A stretch of 64,000 bases of DNA from NCBI RefSeq assembly GCF_026000115.1, contig NZ_AP026867.1:5805001-5869000 (forward strand). The letters are read 5' to 3'. Under the pieces are notes generated by a model that was given only the letters and a program-made list of their open reading frames with translations, made no database searches and was not told the DNA's origin. Position numbers and translations under genes: made by a program. This document shows, piece by piece, positions 44,837-53,305 of the stretch. This DNA comes from Aureispira anguillae. GTDB lineage: Bacteria; Bacteroidota; Bacteroidia; Chitinophagales; Saprospiraceae. Within the stretch, counting starts at the first letter, position 1; each line of letters starts with the position of its first letter.

Positions 44837-45031
44837 CTATCCTTCCATATCTTTCATTTTTTCAGTATTGTACTTCGCTTTTAGAACCTCAACTCTACGC
44901 TCAACAGAAGGCTTTACAAAATGCTTTCTAGCACGTAGTTGTTTCATTAATTGCACTTTTTTGTGCTTGTTTTTGTATCTTCTTAAAGCTCTATCGATGG
45001 ACTCACCATCTTTTACGTTAATAATTAGCAT
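44837..45031 (-). CDS. rpsU: 30S ribosomal protein S21 (bS21)
   Basis: 64-residue basic protein with the family pattern INVKDGESIDRALRRYKNKH and MKQLRARKHFVKPSVERR. In Bacteroidota, bS21 helps sequester the anti-Shine-Dalgarno of 16S rRNA, which fits the weak Shine-Dalgarno sequences seen here (established for Flavobacterium; inferred here). It has its own promoter 48 nt upstream. Confidence 0.97.
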   Translation of the reverse strand: MLIINVKDGESIDRALRRYKNKHKKVQLMKQLRARKHFVKPSVERRVEVLKAKYNTEKMKDMEG

Positions 45032-45078
45032 GTGAAATTTTTATTTTTTTTTTGATTCTCTTTTCAAAAGTTAGAATA

Positions 45079-45086
45079 CAAAGATA
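45079..45086 (-). promoter_or_regulatory. Promoter of rpsU
   Basis: TATCTTTG on the minus strand is a good -7 element, 48 nt before the rpsU ATG and after the tRNA terminator. No clear -33 TTG. Confidence 0.55.
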
Positions 45087-45151
45087 GTAAATAACTTTGA
45101 TTCTAAAAGAACATCTATCTTAGAAGATAAAATTTTAATCTCTAAAAGATT

Positions 45152-45187
45152 AAAAAAAAGGATTTATCCTAAGATAAACCCTTTTTT
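45152..45187 (-). terminator. Terminator of tRNA-Asn
   Basis: On the minus strand AAAAAAGGGTTTATC pairs with GATAAATCCTTTTTT around CTTAG, followed by T residues. It begins just after the tRNA 3' end. Confidence 0.85.
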
Positions 45188-45189
45188 AG

Positions 45190-45263
45190 CGCCCTCAACT
45201 GGGCTCGAACCAGTGACCCTCTGATTAACAGTCAGATGCTCTAACCAACTGAGCTATGAAGGC
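45190..45263 (-). tRNA. tRNA-Asn (anticodon GTT)
   Basis: The minus strand folds into a full cloverleaf: acceptor GCCTTCA / TGAGGGC, D stem GCTC / GAGC, anticodon stem TCTGA / TCAGA with loop CTGTTAA (anticodon GTT), T stem ACTGG / CCAGT with loop TTCGAAC, discriminator G. The 3' CCA is not encoded. It has a matching promoter upstream and a terminator downstream, so it is a single-gene unit. Confidence 0.97.
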
Positions 45264-45283
45264 GTTACTCTAAGAGAGCGATG

Positions 45284-45315
45284 CAAATATACGGCAGTTT
45301 TTCACTTCTCCAAAG
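45284..45315 (-). promoter_or_regulatory. Promoter of tRNA-Asn
   Basis: On the minus strand CTTTG (45311-45315), 19 nt, TATATTTG (45284-45291): an almost perfect Bacteroidota -33/-7 pair, starting 20 nt before the tRNA 5' end. It is the best promoter match in the window. Confidence 0.8.
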
Positions 45316-45480
45316 CTTTTGAGAAAAAAAATTAAAAAAAATTAAAAAAAAATATCGCCCCAAATCACAACACACAGATTATCAGGGTTTTCTATTTTTT
45401 TATTTTTTTTGCATTTTTTTTAAAAAAGTTATTTACCCATAAAAAATGCAGTATTGTGCCCCACAATAAATAGAGTTTGT

Positions 45481-45488
45481 TATTTTTG
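45481..45488 (+). promoter_or_regulatory. Promoter-like site for the PfkB kinase gene
   Basis: TATTTTTG on the plus strand fits the -7 element, 201 nt before the kinase ATG. A TTG at the right -33 distance is lacking, so support is moderate. Confidence 0.45.
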
Positions 45489-45505
45489 TGATGTTTTAAC
45501 ACTAT

Positions 45506-45577
45506 TAGAGTTGATGAGTTATGGTTTTTGAGACAACAAGGAACACCAAACACCTCATAATCATTAAATTAACTCTA
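45506..45577 (+). promoter_or_regulatory. Possible structured leader of the PfkB kinase gene
   Basis: TAGAGTT (45506-45512) pairs with AACTCTA (45571-45577), and next to it GATGAG (45513-45518) with CTCAT (45554-45558), so a long-range stem would enclose about 35 nt. No riboswitch class is recognised. Confidence 0.35.
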
Positions 45578-45689
45578 GTTTGCTAATAAATTCTAGTTGT
45601 TAATCACATAAAATTCATCTAGAATTTCATTTTTTTTGAATATAAAGAATAGCAAACAGTAATCTTACAAATAAAAAAAATAAATTATT

Positions 45690-46616
45690 ATGAGTTTATT
45701 GGTTTTGGGTACGGTAGCATTTGACACCATTGAGACCCCTTTTGGCAAAGCAGATCGTATTATTGGTGGAGCAGGTACTTATGTAGCATGGGCTAGCTCT
45801 CATTTTTATAGTGACATCAAGCTAGTTTCTGTAATTGGAGGTGATTTTCCCGATTCGGAATTAAACGCACTAAAAGATAGAGGAGTTAATATGGATGGAC
45901 TAGAGGTAAGACAAGATGAAAAATCTTTCTTCTGGGCTGGTCGTTATCACAATAATATGAACTCTAGAGATACTTTGGCTACTGAACTCAATGTACTCGA
46001 AAACTATGCTCCTGTATTGCCTGAGTCAATCAAAAACGTAGATTACCTAATGTTGGGTAATTTTGCACCTGCTGTTCAAAAAAGTGTTTTGGATCAATTA
46101 GAGTCACGTCCTAAGTTGGTTGCTATGGATACCATGAACTTTTGGATGGATATTGCAATGGATGATTTAAAAGCGGTTGTAAAAGAAGTTGATGTATTGA
46201 CCATCAATGATGAAGAAGCACGTCAACTTTCTGGAGAATATTCTCTAGTAAAAGCAGCACAGGTAATTTTAGAAATGGGTCCTACTCATTTGATTATCAA
46301 AAAAGGAGAACATGGCGCTTTGTTGTTCCACAAAGAAGGAATGTTCTATGTTCCAGCTCTGCCATTAGAAGAAGTTTTTGATCCAACAGGTGCGGGCGAT
46401 ACCTTTGCTGGTGGATTCATGGGGTATTTGGCAAAAACAGATGATTTTTCTTTTGAAAACATGAAGCGTGCTTTGGTTTATGGTTCTGTTGTAGCTTCTT
46501 ATTGCGTAGAAGAATTTGGACCAAACAAATTGAAAGAGATCAGCATAGATGACATCCGAAATAGAACCAATGAATTTCTTGGATTGATGGATATTTCAAT
46601 GCCTGTTTTGGCTTAA
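45690..46616 (+). CDS. PfkB-family carbohydrate kinase
   Basis: Ribokinase-type sugar or nucleoside kinase, 308 aa, cytoplasmic. N-terminal GTVAFDTIETPFGKADRIIG and GGAGTYVAWASSHF; C-terminal ATP and catalytic motif FDPTGAGDTFAGGFMGYLAK with the Asp base. The sequence resembles Bacteroidota proteins annotated as sugar kinase or adenosine kinase; the substrate cannot be told. It stands alone, with a long leader and a strong terminator. Confidence 0.88.
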   Translation: MSLLVLGTVAFDTIETPFGKADRIIGGAGTYVAWASSHFYSDIKLVSVIGGDFPDSELNALKDRGVNMDGLEVRQDEKSFFWAGRYHNNMNSRDTLATELNVLENYAPVLPESIKNVDYLMLGNFAPAVQKSVLDQLESRPKLVAMDTMNFWMDIAMDDLKAVVKEVDVLTINDEEARQLSGEYSLVKAAQVILEMGPTHLIIKKGEHGALLFHKEGMFYVPALPLEEVFDPTGAGDTFAGGFMGYLAKTDDFSFENMKRALVYGSVVASYCVEEFGPNKLKEISIDDIRNRTNEFLGLMDISMPVLA

Positions 46617-46653
46617 TTAGAAGTCATTCAAAAACGATAAATAACTATACTTT

Positions 46654-46689
46654 AGCTCCATCAACACTGTTTGGTGGGGCTTTTTTTTA
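46654..46689 (+). terminator. Terminator of the PfkB kinase gene
   Basis: AGCTCCATCAA pairs with TTTGGTGGGGCT (two G-U pairs on the plus strand) and is followed by eight T. It lies 37 nt after the stop codon. Confidence 0.85.
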
Positions 46690-46720
46690 TATTCTAACCT
46701 AAATCATCTATATTAGCCAG

Positions 46721-46757
46721 AAGTCCTTTGATATACTTAGCAAAAAAAAAAGGACTT
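46721..46757 (+). promoter_or_regulatory. Leader hairpin 1 upstream of thioredoxin-SPOR gene
   Basis: AAGTCCTTT and AAAGGACTT form a perfect 9-bp stem around a 19-nt A-rich loop. It may be a leader structure or a secondary terminator. Confidence 0.35.
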
Positions 46758-46808
46758 ATGCATATAATAAAAAATACTCTAGTAGACGTTAAAGAGTTTA
46801 AACTACCC

Positions 46809-46834
46809 CAAAGAGAATTTAACTTTTCTCTTTG
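46809..46834 (+). promoter_or_regulatory. Leader hairpin 2 upstream of thioredoxin-SPOR gene
   Basis: CAAAGAGAA and TTCTCTTTG form a perfect 9-bp stem with an 8-nt loop, 51 nt before the ATG. Function unknown. Confidence 0.4.
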
Positions 46835-46885
46835 AAAAACTCGTTCTCTATGCTCTATTTATTGACCTTTTAACTTACTATTCTA

Positions 46886-47764
46886 ATGAAGAAAATACTT
46901 CTTTCTTTAGCACTTATTCCTATTCTTGTGCTAATTTCTGCATTTAAGCCCACTTCTACTATTGTACAGTTTGAGGCAGCTAATTGGGAAAGTTCTAAAT
47001 CTAGAGCCATCTCAGAAGGCAAATTATACTTTGTTGATTTTGATGCTAGTTATTGTGCTACTTGTCGCAATATGGACGAAAGTACCTATATGGACGAAAG
47101 ACTAGCCAACTACATCAGTGACAATGTTGTTGCTTTACGTGTTGATGTCCAAGATTTTGACGGGGTAATGTGGTCGCAACAATATGAAGTGGAGGCTCTG
47201 CCAACCATGTTAGTCTTCAATGAGCAAGGACAGTTGGTAAAACGATTAGTAGGTTATCAAAGTGCAACAGATTTGATTAAAGAATTTGCAGCAATCAAAA
47301 CAATAGCTCCTACCCCATCTCCTGCTGTTAATACAGCTCCAACACCTCAACCTATTGCCGCAGACAAACCGATGCCCAAAACGAATGCAACAAACAATCC
47401 TACCATTAGCTCAGAGCAGCCCACGGATTTAAATACAGTTGCCGCAAATTCGGTAGAGGAAGAAGAAAAGGCACAAACTGGTTTAGGTTTGTACGAAATT
47501 GCTGTTCGCAAGCAAGAATCCAATGGTTATGGCGTGCAAATTGGCGTATTCAGCACCTACGAAACCGTCTTAACTCAAGCCAGTAAATTCAAACGAAAAT
47601 ACAGCAAAAAAACACTGATTCATATCGATGAGCACAATGGTTCTGTTGTCTATAAACTACTTCTAGGAGCGTTCAAATCTAGAAGAGATGCCGCTTATTT
47701 TAGAAATGATTTGCGCAGAGACAATATTGATGGGCTTGTCAAAGACTTAAGTGTTATGAAATAA
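46886..47764 (+). CDS. Thioredoxin-fold plus SPOR-domain fusion protein
   Basis: 292-residue secreted or membrane-anchored protein. Residues 1-20 are a signal peptide or anchor. A thioredoxin-like domain (about 28-135) has the active site DASYCATCRNMDES and the cis-Pro region VEALPTMLVFNEQG. A Pro/Thr/Asn-rich linker (about 143-195) leads to a SPOR domain (about 210-292: GYGVQIGVFSTYETVLTQAS and YKLLLGAFKSRRDAAYFRND). The combination would place a thiol-disulfide domain at sites of peptidoglycan remodelling; this is inference from the domains. Confidence 0.85.
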   Translation: MKKILLSLALIPILVLISAFKPTSTIVQFEAANWESSKSRAISEGKLYFVDFDASYCATCRNMDESTYMDERLANYISDNVVALRVDVQDFDGVMWSQQYEVEALPTMLVFNEQGQLVKRLVGYQSATDLIKEFAAIKTIAPTPSPAVNTAPTPQPIAADKPMPKTNATNNPTISSEQPTDLNTVAANSVEEEEKAQTGLGLYEIAVRKQESNGYGVQIGVFSTYETVLTQASKFKRKYSKKTLIHIDEHNGSVVYKLLLGAFKSRRDAAYFRNDLRRDNIDGLVKDLSVMK

Positions 47765-47803
47765 CTTTTTAGTTCTTTTTACGATTTATTTTTACACCAA
47801 TTT

Positions 47804-47843
47804 GCCAATTAAAAAGCAGGATATTTTCTGCTTTTTAATTGGC
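47804..47843. terminator. Terminator after the thioredoxin-SPOR gene
   Basis: GCCAATTAAAAAGCAG and CTGCTTTTTAATTGGC form a perfect 16-bp stem with an 8-nt loop, 40 nt after the stop and 24 nt before hutI. Confidence 0.85.
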
Positions 47844-47866
47844 ATTTCTCAATTTATAAACTTACT

Positions 47867-49099
47867 ATGCGTACTTTAATTCGCAATATCAAAACGCTCT
47901 TACTTGGCGATGATCAAGCGCCAATGATGGTAAAAGGAGCTGCTATGCAAAATCTCCCAACACTAAATAATGCTTTTGTTTGGGTAGAAAAAGATAAAAT
48001 TGTTGACTGGGGTCCAATGAGTGAGTGCCCTGTAGCTACACCTGACCAAACAATTGATGCAACGGGTGCCTTTGTCCTACCTACTTGGTGCGATTCTCAT
48101 ACACATCTGGTCTTTGCGGCCACAAGAGAAGGTGAATTTATAGATAAAATTCAAGGCGTCTCTTACGAAGAGATTGCTCGTAAAGGAGGAGGAATTCTTA
48201 ATTCTGCCCAACGCCTCCAAAATACTCCTCAAGAAGTACTATTAGAAGCCGCTTATAAACGCTTAATGGAGGTCAAAAACTATGGCACAGGAGCCATTGA
48301 AATCAAAAGTGGGTATGGGCTTAGTTTGGCAGCAGAACTAAAAATGTTGCGAGTCATTCAGCAGCTCAAAACAATGACAAAAATTCCTATTAAAGCAACC
48401 TTTCTGGGGGCTCATGCTTTACCACTTGCTTACAAAGATAATAGGGCTGGTTATCTCCAACTTATTATCGATGAAATGTTACCTCAAATCGCAGAAGAGG
48501 GCTTAGCGGATTATATTGATGTTTTTTGTGAAAAAGTTGCTTTTTCGGTAGCTGAAACCGAACAACTTATGGAAGCAGGTGCTCGATATGGCTTAAAGCC
48601 TAAAATCCATACCAATCAATTTAATTGCATGGGGGGAATCCAAGCCTCTGTTGCACACCAAGCTATTTCGGTGGATCACCTAGAAGTCATCAATGAAGAA
48701 GAAATTGCTTGTTTATTAGCCTCTGACACCATGGCAACTCTGCTTCCCTCTGCTCCTTTCTTTATCAATGATCATTATCCGCAAGCTCGCAAAATGATTG
48801 ATGCGGGTATGGCAGTAGCTTTAGCTAGTGATTACAATCCTGGATCGACTCCTTCAGGCAAAATTCCTTTTGTCTTATCGTTGGCTTGCATCAAGATGAA
48901 AATGTTGCCCGAAGAAGCTATTTTTGCCGCTACGCTAAATGGTGCTTATGCCATGGAAGAGGCACATCGTTTGGGATCTATCTCCAAGGGAAAGTTAGCG
49001 AATTTGATTATTACCAAACCAATGGACTCCATCGCATATATGCCTTATGCTTTTGGCTCTGACTGGATTGATAAAGTTATGATTTCAGGAGAAATTTAA
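47867..49099 (+). CDS. hutI: Imidazolonepropionase
   Basis: Third enzyme of histidine degradation: opens the imidazolone ring to give N-formimino-L-glutamate. 410 aa, normal length. Metal-binding DSHTHLVFAATREGEF, the substrate region GAIEIKSGYGLSLAAELKML, AHALPLAYKD, KIHTNQFNCMGG and VALASDYNPGSTPSGKIPF. The other hut genes are not in the window, so this gene stands apart from its pathway. Confidence 0.96.
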   Translation: MRTLIRNIKTLLLGDDQAPMMVKGAAMQNLPTLNNAFVWVEKDKIVDWGPMSECPVATPDQTIDATGAFVLPTWCDSHTHLVFAATREGEFIDKIQGVSYEEIARKGGGILNSAQRLQNTPQEVLLEAAYKRLMEVKNYGTGAIEIKSGYGLSLAAELKMLRVIQQLKTMTKIPIKATFLGAHALPLAYKDNRAGYLQLIIDEMLPQIAEEGLADYIDVFCEKVAFSVAETEQLMEAGARYGLKPKIHTNQFNCMGGIQASVAHQAISVDHLEVINEEEIACLLASDTMATLLPSAPFFINDHYPQARKMIDAGMAVALASDYNPGSTPSGKIPFVLSLACIKMKMLPEEAIFAATLNGAYAMEEAHRLGSISKGKLANLIITKPMDSIAYMPYAFGSDWIDKVMISGEI

Positions 49100-49114
49100 T
49101 GATTCAACAAGAAA

Positions 49115-49139
49115 GCTCTTTGATGATTAATCAAAGAGC
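49115..49139 (+). terminator. Terminator after hutI
   Basis: GCTCTTTGAT and ATCAAAGAGC form a perfect 10-bp stem with a 5-nt loop 15 nt after the hutI stop, followed by CCCTTTA. The T tract is short. Confidence 0.7.
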
Positions 49140-49207
49140 CCCTTTATGAATCCATTACCTAAATTATATACATTGGTTATTTAGAGCAACTTGTTGCTCT
49201 GCTATTG

Positions 49208-51181
49208 TTAGAACAAATCAAGAATTTTTTTATTTCTTGATTTGTTCGCAATTGCTTTGGCATCATCTCCTGAACGATAGGCATCATAACCTCTCGAAAT
49301 CGTATGCTTTATATCTGCTCCTTGCTCTATCAAATATCGACTTGCATCATAATGCCCTGCAATAATCGCTTCGTGCAAAGGAATAAAACCATAGTCCTCG
49401 GCAAGATTTATACTAGCTCCTGCTTCTACTAAAAGTTGAATCGTTGGGACGTTTCCTGCTCTAGCGGCAACATGTAAAGCAGTAAAACCATCGCTATCCT
49501 GATGATCTAATTCTTCTTTATAATTGGGATAATCTGTTACTAATTTTTGAACAATCATACTCGTAATCTCTGGCGATATTTCAGCAGCATCTCTTAATGC
49601 TTTTTGATTTGCCCCTTGCTTTGCTTGCCCCAAATCAATCCCATTATTAATTAATATTTTGGCAATTTTCACATGCTCCATATACTCATTATCAAAAGCC
49701 AGAATACGAGCCCCTTTATGGTATAGACTATTGATACAAAGCATCAACGCATTAAAATAACGAGCTTGCAAGGCATTGATATCTGCACCATATTTTAATA
49801 AGAGTTGAACCATTGCAGCGGTTTTATCGCTAGCATTGTCGTTTCTAGCAACTGACAATAAAATAGAAGTTGTATTGTTGGCATCTTTCATGTCAGCATC
49901 CCCTCCATTCTTTAAGTATTTTTCTACAACTGCTCCTAAATTATTAAGGGCGGCTTGTCTTATTTCATCAATACTAAAAGTTGTTTTTTTGGTATCTAGC
50001 AGTGGTAAGATATTAATTCGATCCTTCGCTTGAGCAATATTCAGAGCGAGTGTACCGATTGGAAAACTTTCCTTTTTAGCTATTGAAGCCCGATTAGGAT
50101 CTACCCCTTTTTTTTGCAAAAATTTTAGAATATCTAAATCATCCTCTGTATCCACCAAATGATGTAGAGCAGTCCACCCAGCAGCATCTATCTCATTTAT
50201 ATCCTGAATATCAACCTGTTTAAAAAATATTTTTACAGCATCTAAACGCCCACTTCTAGCAATTGCATGCAAAGGCAGTTCCCCGCTGTTATTGGGGATA
50301 TTCGTCGCTGTGCCACCTTTCAACAAAGCTTTTATTATTCTAGGCTCCCCTATTCTACAAGCTAGTAAAAAAGGACTGTTGCCTTCCTGATCCACAATTG
50401 ATAAATCTGGTTGTGCTTTTATTATATTTAATGCGATCTCAATGGCATCATAATACAACGTTTGTCCAGTTGGTCCCCAAGATTTCTCTGCACAATATCG
50501 CTGATCTTTTAAAGGGAAAGAACGTTTTTCTTTGTTCACATGATAAGTAAATAGACCATTTTTAAGTTTATATTCTACATACCGATCACCATTATGCCCC
50601 TCTGAATACCAGTCTGATATTCTTGCATTTTCAATTGTTTCTAAAATGCGAATCAAAGCCGTCTTCCCTGCCTTATCTTGGCTGTTAACGTCAGCTCCCA
50701 ATTTTAGCAAAGTTTTGGCGTGTTTTACCTTATCCAAAGGCTTACAACAAAGCGTATGAAGGGCTGTAAATCCTTTTTGGTCTTTTATGCCTAAATTCGG
50801 TTTTGTTTTGGTTCTTGTCAAATAAGAAAGAACATGAAATGGGCTTTTTTCGGCGGCAATATGAATAGGGGTCTCTCCTTTCTTATTTTGGACATTCAGA
50901 TCCCCTCCTTTTGCCAATAACCTCTTTGCAATTCGATCATAAACATTTATTCCTGCTGCAATATGCAAAGAAGTATCTCCTGCTCTATTTTGATAATTAA
51001 CATCAGCTCCTGAGTCCATTAAAATAAAAGAAATCGTAGAGTCTTTAGCTATTGCCAAATGCAATACAGAATCGCCATCTGAAGTAATGGCATTGGGGTT
51101 AAGTTCTCCATTATATTTCAAATCTCTTACCTTACTATCATTATCGCTGATTACTGCATCTATTGTTTTTTGTATTGACAT
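49208..51181 (-). CDS. Large ankyrin-repeat protein
   Basis: The 657-residue protein is made almost entirely of about 15 ankyrin repeats, e.g. NPNAITSDGDSVLHLAIAKD, NYQNRAGDTSLHIAAGINVY, NVQNKKGETPIHIAAEKSPF and DHQDSDGFTALHVAARAGNV. No signal peptide or membrane segment, so cytoplasmic. A non-repeat stretch at about 190-230 (NGDRYVEYKLKNGLFTYHVN) interrupts the series. Ankyrin stacks bind proteins. It follows an LRR and a SUKH gene on the same strand, but with a 165-bp gap and its own promoter-like site. Confidence 0.88.
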   Translation of the reverse strand: MSIQKTIDAVISDNDSKVRDLKYNGELNPNAITSDGDSVLHLAIAKDSTISFILMDSGADVNYQNRAGDTSLHIAAGINVYDRIAKRLLAKGGDLNVQNKKGETPIHIAAEKSPFHVLSYLTRTKTKPNLGIKDQKGFTALHTLCCKPLDKVKHAKTLLKLGADVNSQDKAGKTALIRILETIENARISDWYSEGHNGDRYVEYKLKNGLFTYHVNKEKRSFPLKDQRYCAEKSWGPTGQTLYYDAIEIALNIIKAQPDLSIVDQEGNSPFLLACRIGEPRIIKALLKGGTATNIPNNSGELPLHAIARSGRLDAVKIFFKQVDIQDINEIDAAGWTALHHLVDTEDDLDILKFLQKKGVDPNRASIAKKESFPIGTLALNIAQAKDRINILPLLDTKKTTFSIDEIRQAALNNLGAVVEKYLKNGGDADMKDANNTTSILLSVARNDNASDKTAAMVQLLLKYGADINALQARYFNALMLCINSLYHKGARILAFDNEYMEHVKIAKILINNGIDLGQAKQGANQKALRDAAEISPEITSMIVQKLVTDYPNYKEELDHQDSDGFTALHVAARAGNVPTIQLLVEAGASINLAEDYGFIPLHEAIIAGHYDASRYLIEQGADIKHTISRGYDAYRSGDDAKAIANKSRNKKILDLF

Positions 51182-51230
51182 TCTTTAATGTTTAAGGGTA
51201 TAAATAAGGGATATGACCGATTCTTAGTTA

Positions 51231-51238
51231 CAAAAATA
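51231..51238 (-). promoter_or_regulatory. Possible promoter of the ankyrin gene
   Basis: TATTTTTG on the minus strand, 50 nt before the ankyrin ATG, fits the -7 element. A -33 TTG is missing. Confidence 0.4.
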
Positions 51239-51346
51239 AGCCGTTTAAAGTTGTTTTTGAAAGCTGATGTATAAGTGTCAAGCGTAGATGTACAACTGTT
51301 CTACATGGAACAATAAGTGATGGCACACGATTACAAACGAAGTGCT

Positions 51347-52504
51347 TTACCATCTTGAAACGCTATAATTAGACAAAATTTCTCCATTGCTATAAAACTG
51401 TAATTTATGAAAAACAATGCTAGGGAACTGTTTCGATAATTCTTCTATTTCTTGATATGAAATTTTAGCTCTATAATGAACGCTAATTAGCTTAAGATTG
51501 GGCAATTTTTCCAAAATAGCACTAGGAATTGTTGTTAATGCTTCACTTTTAAGATCCAATAATTCTAAACTTTCTAAGCCTCCTAGCGCCAAAGGCAAGC
51601 TTACTAAATGCTTATCGGTAATCATTAGCTTTTTGAGTTGTTTGAGCTTATTCACCCCATCAAAAGGCAAAGAAATTTTCAACTGACGCAAATTGCTTAA
51701 TTCACCTATAAATTCAGGAGTTTTAGGCAAAGGATTGTTGATAATCGTTAAATATTCTAACTCACTTAGGTTCGCAATTGTTTCTGGCAATTCTGTCAAT
51801 TTATTGGCACTAATATCTAATGATTTAAGTTGTTTGAGTTGCCCAATACTGCTCGGTAATTTTTTTATTTTATTGGACCATACAGACAATTCCTTTAGCT
51901 GATCTAAATCGCCTATTGTGGCAGGAAGTTCTTCTAAACTATTTTGAAAGAGGAGTAATTTCTCTAATTGTTTTAATTTTCCAATACTATCTGGTACATT
52001 TTTTAGGTTATTTCCTGTCCCTGCCAATCGACATACCTTAAGGTTTGTCAAACCGTCTAATACATTGGGTATCTTTTTTAGAGGACCAAAAGAAATATTC
52101 AATTTTTCTAGAGCGGCAAGATCTTTAATAGTTTCAGGAAGTGTCTCTAGCTCGTTATCCACCAATTCCAATGATTCTAAATTTTTGAGTTTGCCTATTG
52201 TAGCAGGAAGTGTCTTCCATTTTGTACCATAAATATCAATTTTATCGATCTTTTCACATAAGGGAGAAAAACCCCAAACGCCAGCTCTTTCTTTCAAAGA
52301 AAGTTTATCCTTTGCTACTTTTTCCAAAATAGTAGGGATAGAACGAATGGTACTTTTGCCAAAAGCATCTAGCAAGGGCTTAAATCGTTCAAGAATAGCT
52401 GCTTTTAATTCTTTGGATTGACCTTTCAACATTTCCAAGCCTAATTTTGCATTCTCTTTGTCCATCGTCAATAACTGACAAATGTTTTCATATTCTTGTT
52501 TCAT
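51347..52504 (-). CDS. Leucine-rich-repeat protein
   Basis: The 385-residue cytoplasmic protein (no signal peptide) has an alpha-helical N-terminal part (1-80) and 11 to 12 leucine-rich repeats (about 85-365) of the 23-residue type, e.g. LPATIGKLKNLESLELVDNE and LPSSIGQLKQLKSLDISANK. The N-terminal YENICQLLTMDKENAKLGLE is a short segment seen in other Bacteroidota LRR proteins (from memory). It lies 11 bp after the SUKH gene, so the two are co-transcribed. A protein-interaction role is likely; the partner is unknown. Confidence 0.88.
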   Translation of the reverse strand: MKQEYENICQLLTMDKENAKLGLEMLKGQSKELKAAILERFKPLLDAFGKSTIRSIPTILEKVAKDKLSLKERAGVWGFSPLCEKIDKIDIYGTKWKTLPATIGKLKNLESLELVDNELETLPETIKDLAALEKLNISFGPLKKIPNVLDGLTNLKVCRLAGTGNNLKNVPDSIGKLKQLEKLLLFQNSLEELPATIGDLDQLKELSVWSNKIKKLPSSIGQLKQLKSLDISANKLTELPETIANLSELEYLTIINNPLPKTPEFIGELSNLRQLKISLPFDGVNKLKQLKKLMITDKHLVSLPLALGGLESLELLDLKSEALTTIPSAILEKLPNLKLISVHYRAKISYQEIEELSKQFPSIVFHKLQFYSNGEILSNYSVSRW

Positions 52505-52515
52505 ATCAATTTACC

Positions 52516-53139
52516 TTAAAATATTTGTTTTATGTAATGCTCTATTTTCTCTGTATTCTTCATTAAGAACGGGTATTGCCAATTCGAAAAACCTCGATAT
52601 TTTAGCAGCGTATCCAAATAATGGTTCAGAGAAAGAGAAGGAAAACCAAAACCATCAGAATTGTTGGCTAGGTAATATAACTCATCTTCGATTTCGTTTT
52701 TTTCACGATCAATCAGCCATCCAATATTCACAACATTATTCCATGTTTCAATTAATCTAAAGAAAGGAATGTCTTCCAATTCTTCTGCTTCAAAATGTCG
52801 ATAATAACACTTAGAATTCACCTTAGGATGAGATATTCCTAAGTTGGGAAAAGGCAGTATATCAATGACTCCAGAAATAGCATTCCTTTGGTCGCACTCA
52901 AACCGTGCAATATTATTTTTTAATAAATTGCATTCCCATGATATTTTAATACCAGAACCCACCGCAGCATAAAACTCTAAATAAGAGGGGGGTAATATTG
53001 GCAAGTTCAGTCGCTCCTGTTCTTCTCTAATGGCCTGAACACTTCGTTTTTCCCCCACAAAACCTTCCAGTAGATTTATTTTGCTGTTATTCTTTAGTTC
53101 AGAAATTAATCCTTCAAATTTTGATCTATACTCCCTCAT
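52516..53139 (-). CDS. SMI1/KNR4 (SUKH)-family protein
   Basis: 207-residue cytoplasmic protein. The segment SVQAIREEQERLNLPILPPS followed by YLEFYAAVGSG is the hallmark of the SUKH superfamily (I-x3-E-x-x-L...LP-x-x-Y-x-x-F), and the C-terminal half has the alternating helices and strands of the fold. SUKH proteins are often immunity proteins against contact-dependent or polymorphic toxins. No toxin gene is visible here, so that role is inference. First gene of a SUKH-LRR unit. Confidence 0.75.
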   Translation of the reverse strand: MREYRSKFEGLISELKNNSKINLLEGFVGEKRSVQAIREEQERLNLPILPPSYLEFYAAVGSGIKISWECNLLKNNIARFECDQRNAISGVIDILPFPNLGISHPKVNSKCYYRHFEAEELEDIPFFRLIETWNNVVNIGWLIDREKNEIEDELYYLANNSDGFGFPSLSLNHYLDTLLKYRGFSNWQYPFLMKNTEKIEHYIKQIF

Positions 53140-53305
53140 CTGTCTTATCTGTTATGAGCTTATTTAAGTAATCAAGTAGTTAAATAAACGTCATTTTTTA
53201 ATCAAACAAAACACAAAAAAAATGTATTTATAATACAACCAAAAACACTAAACATTCTATAACACACTAATAACAAACAAAATATAAGTTTTAAAAATAG
53301 GAGAT

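Larger units (their letters stand above)
45264..45689. other. 426-bp intergenic region between tRNA-Asn and PfkB kinase gene
   Basis: It contains the tRNA promoter (45284-45315), low-complexity A/T runs (45320-45430), then a rightward promoter-like site (45481) and about 200 nt of leader for the kinase gene, with a long-range inverted repeat. No small gene is evident. Confidence 0.5.
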
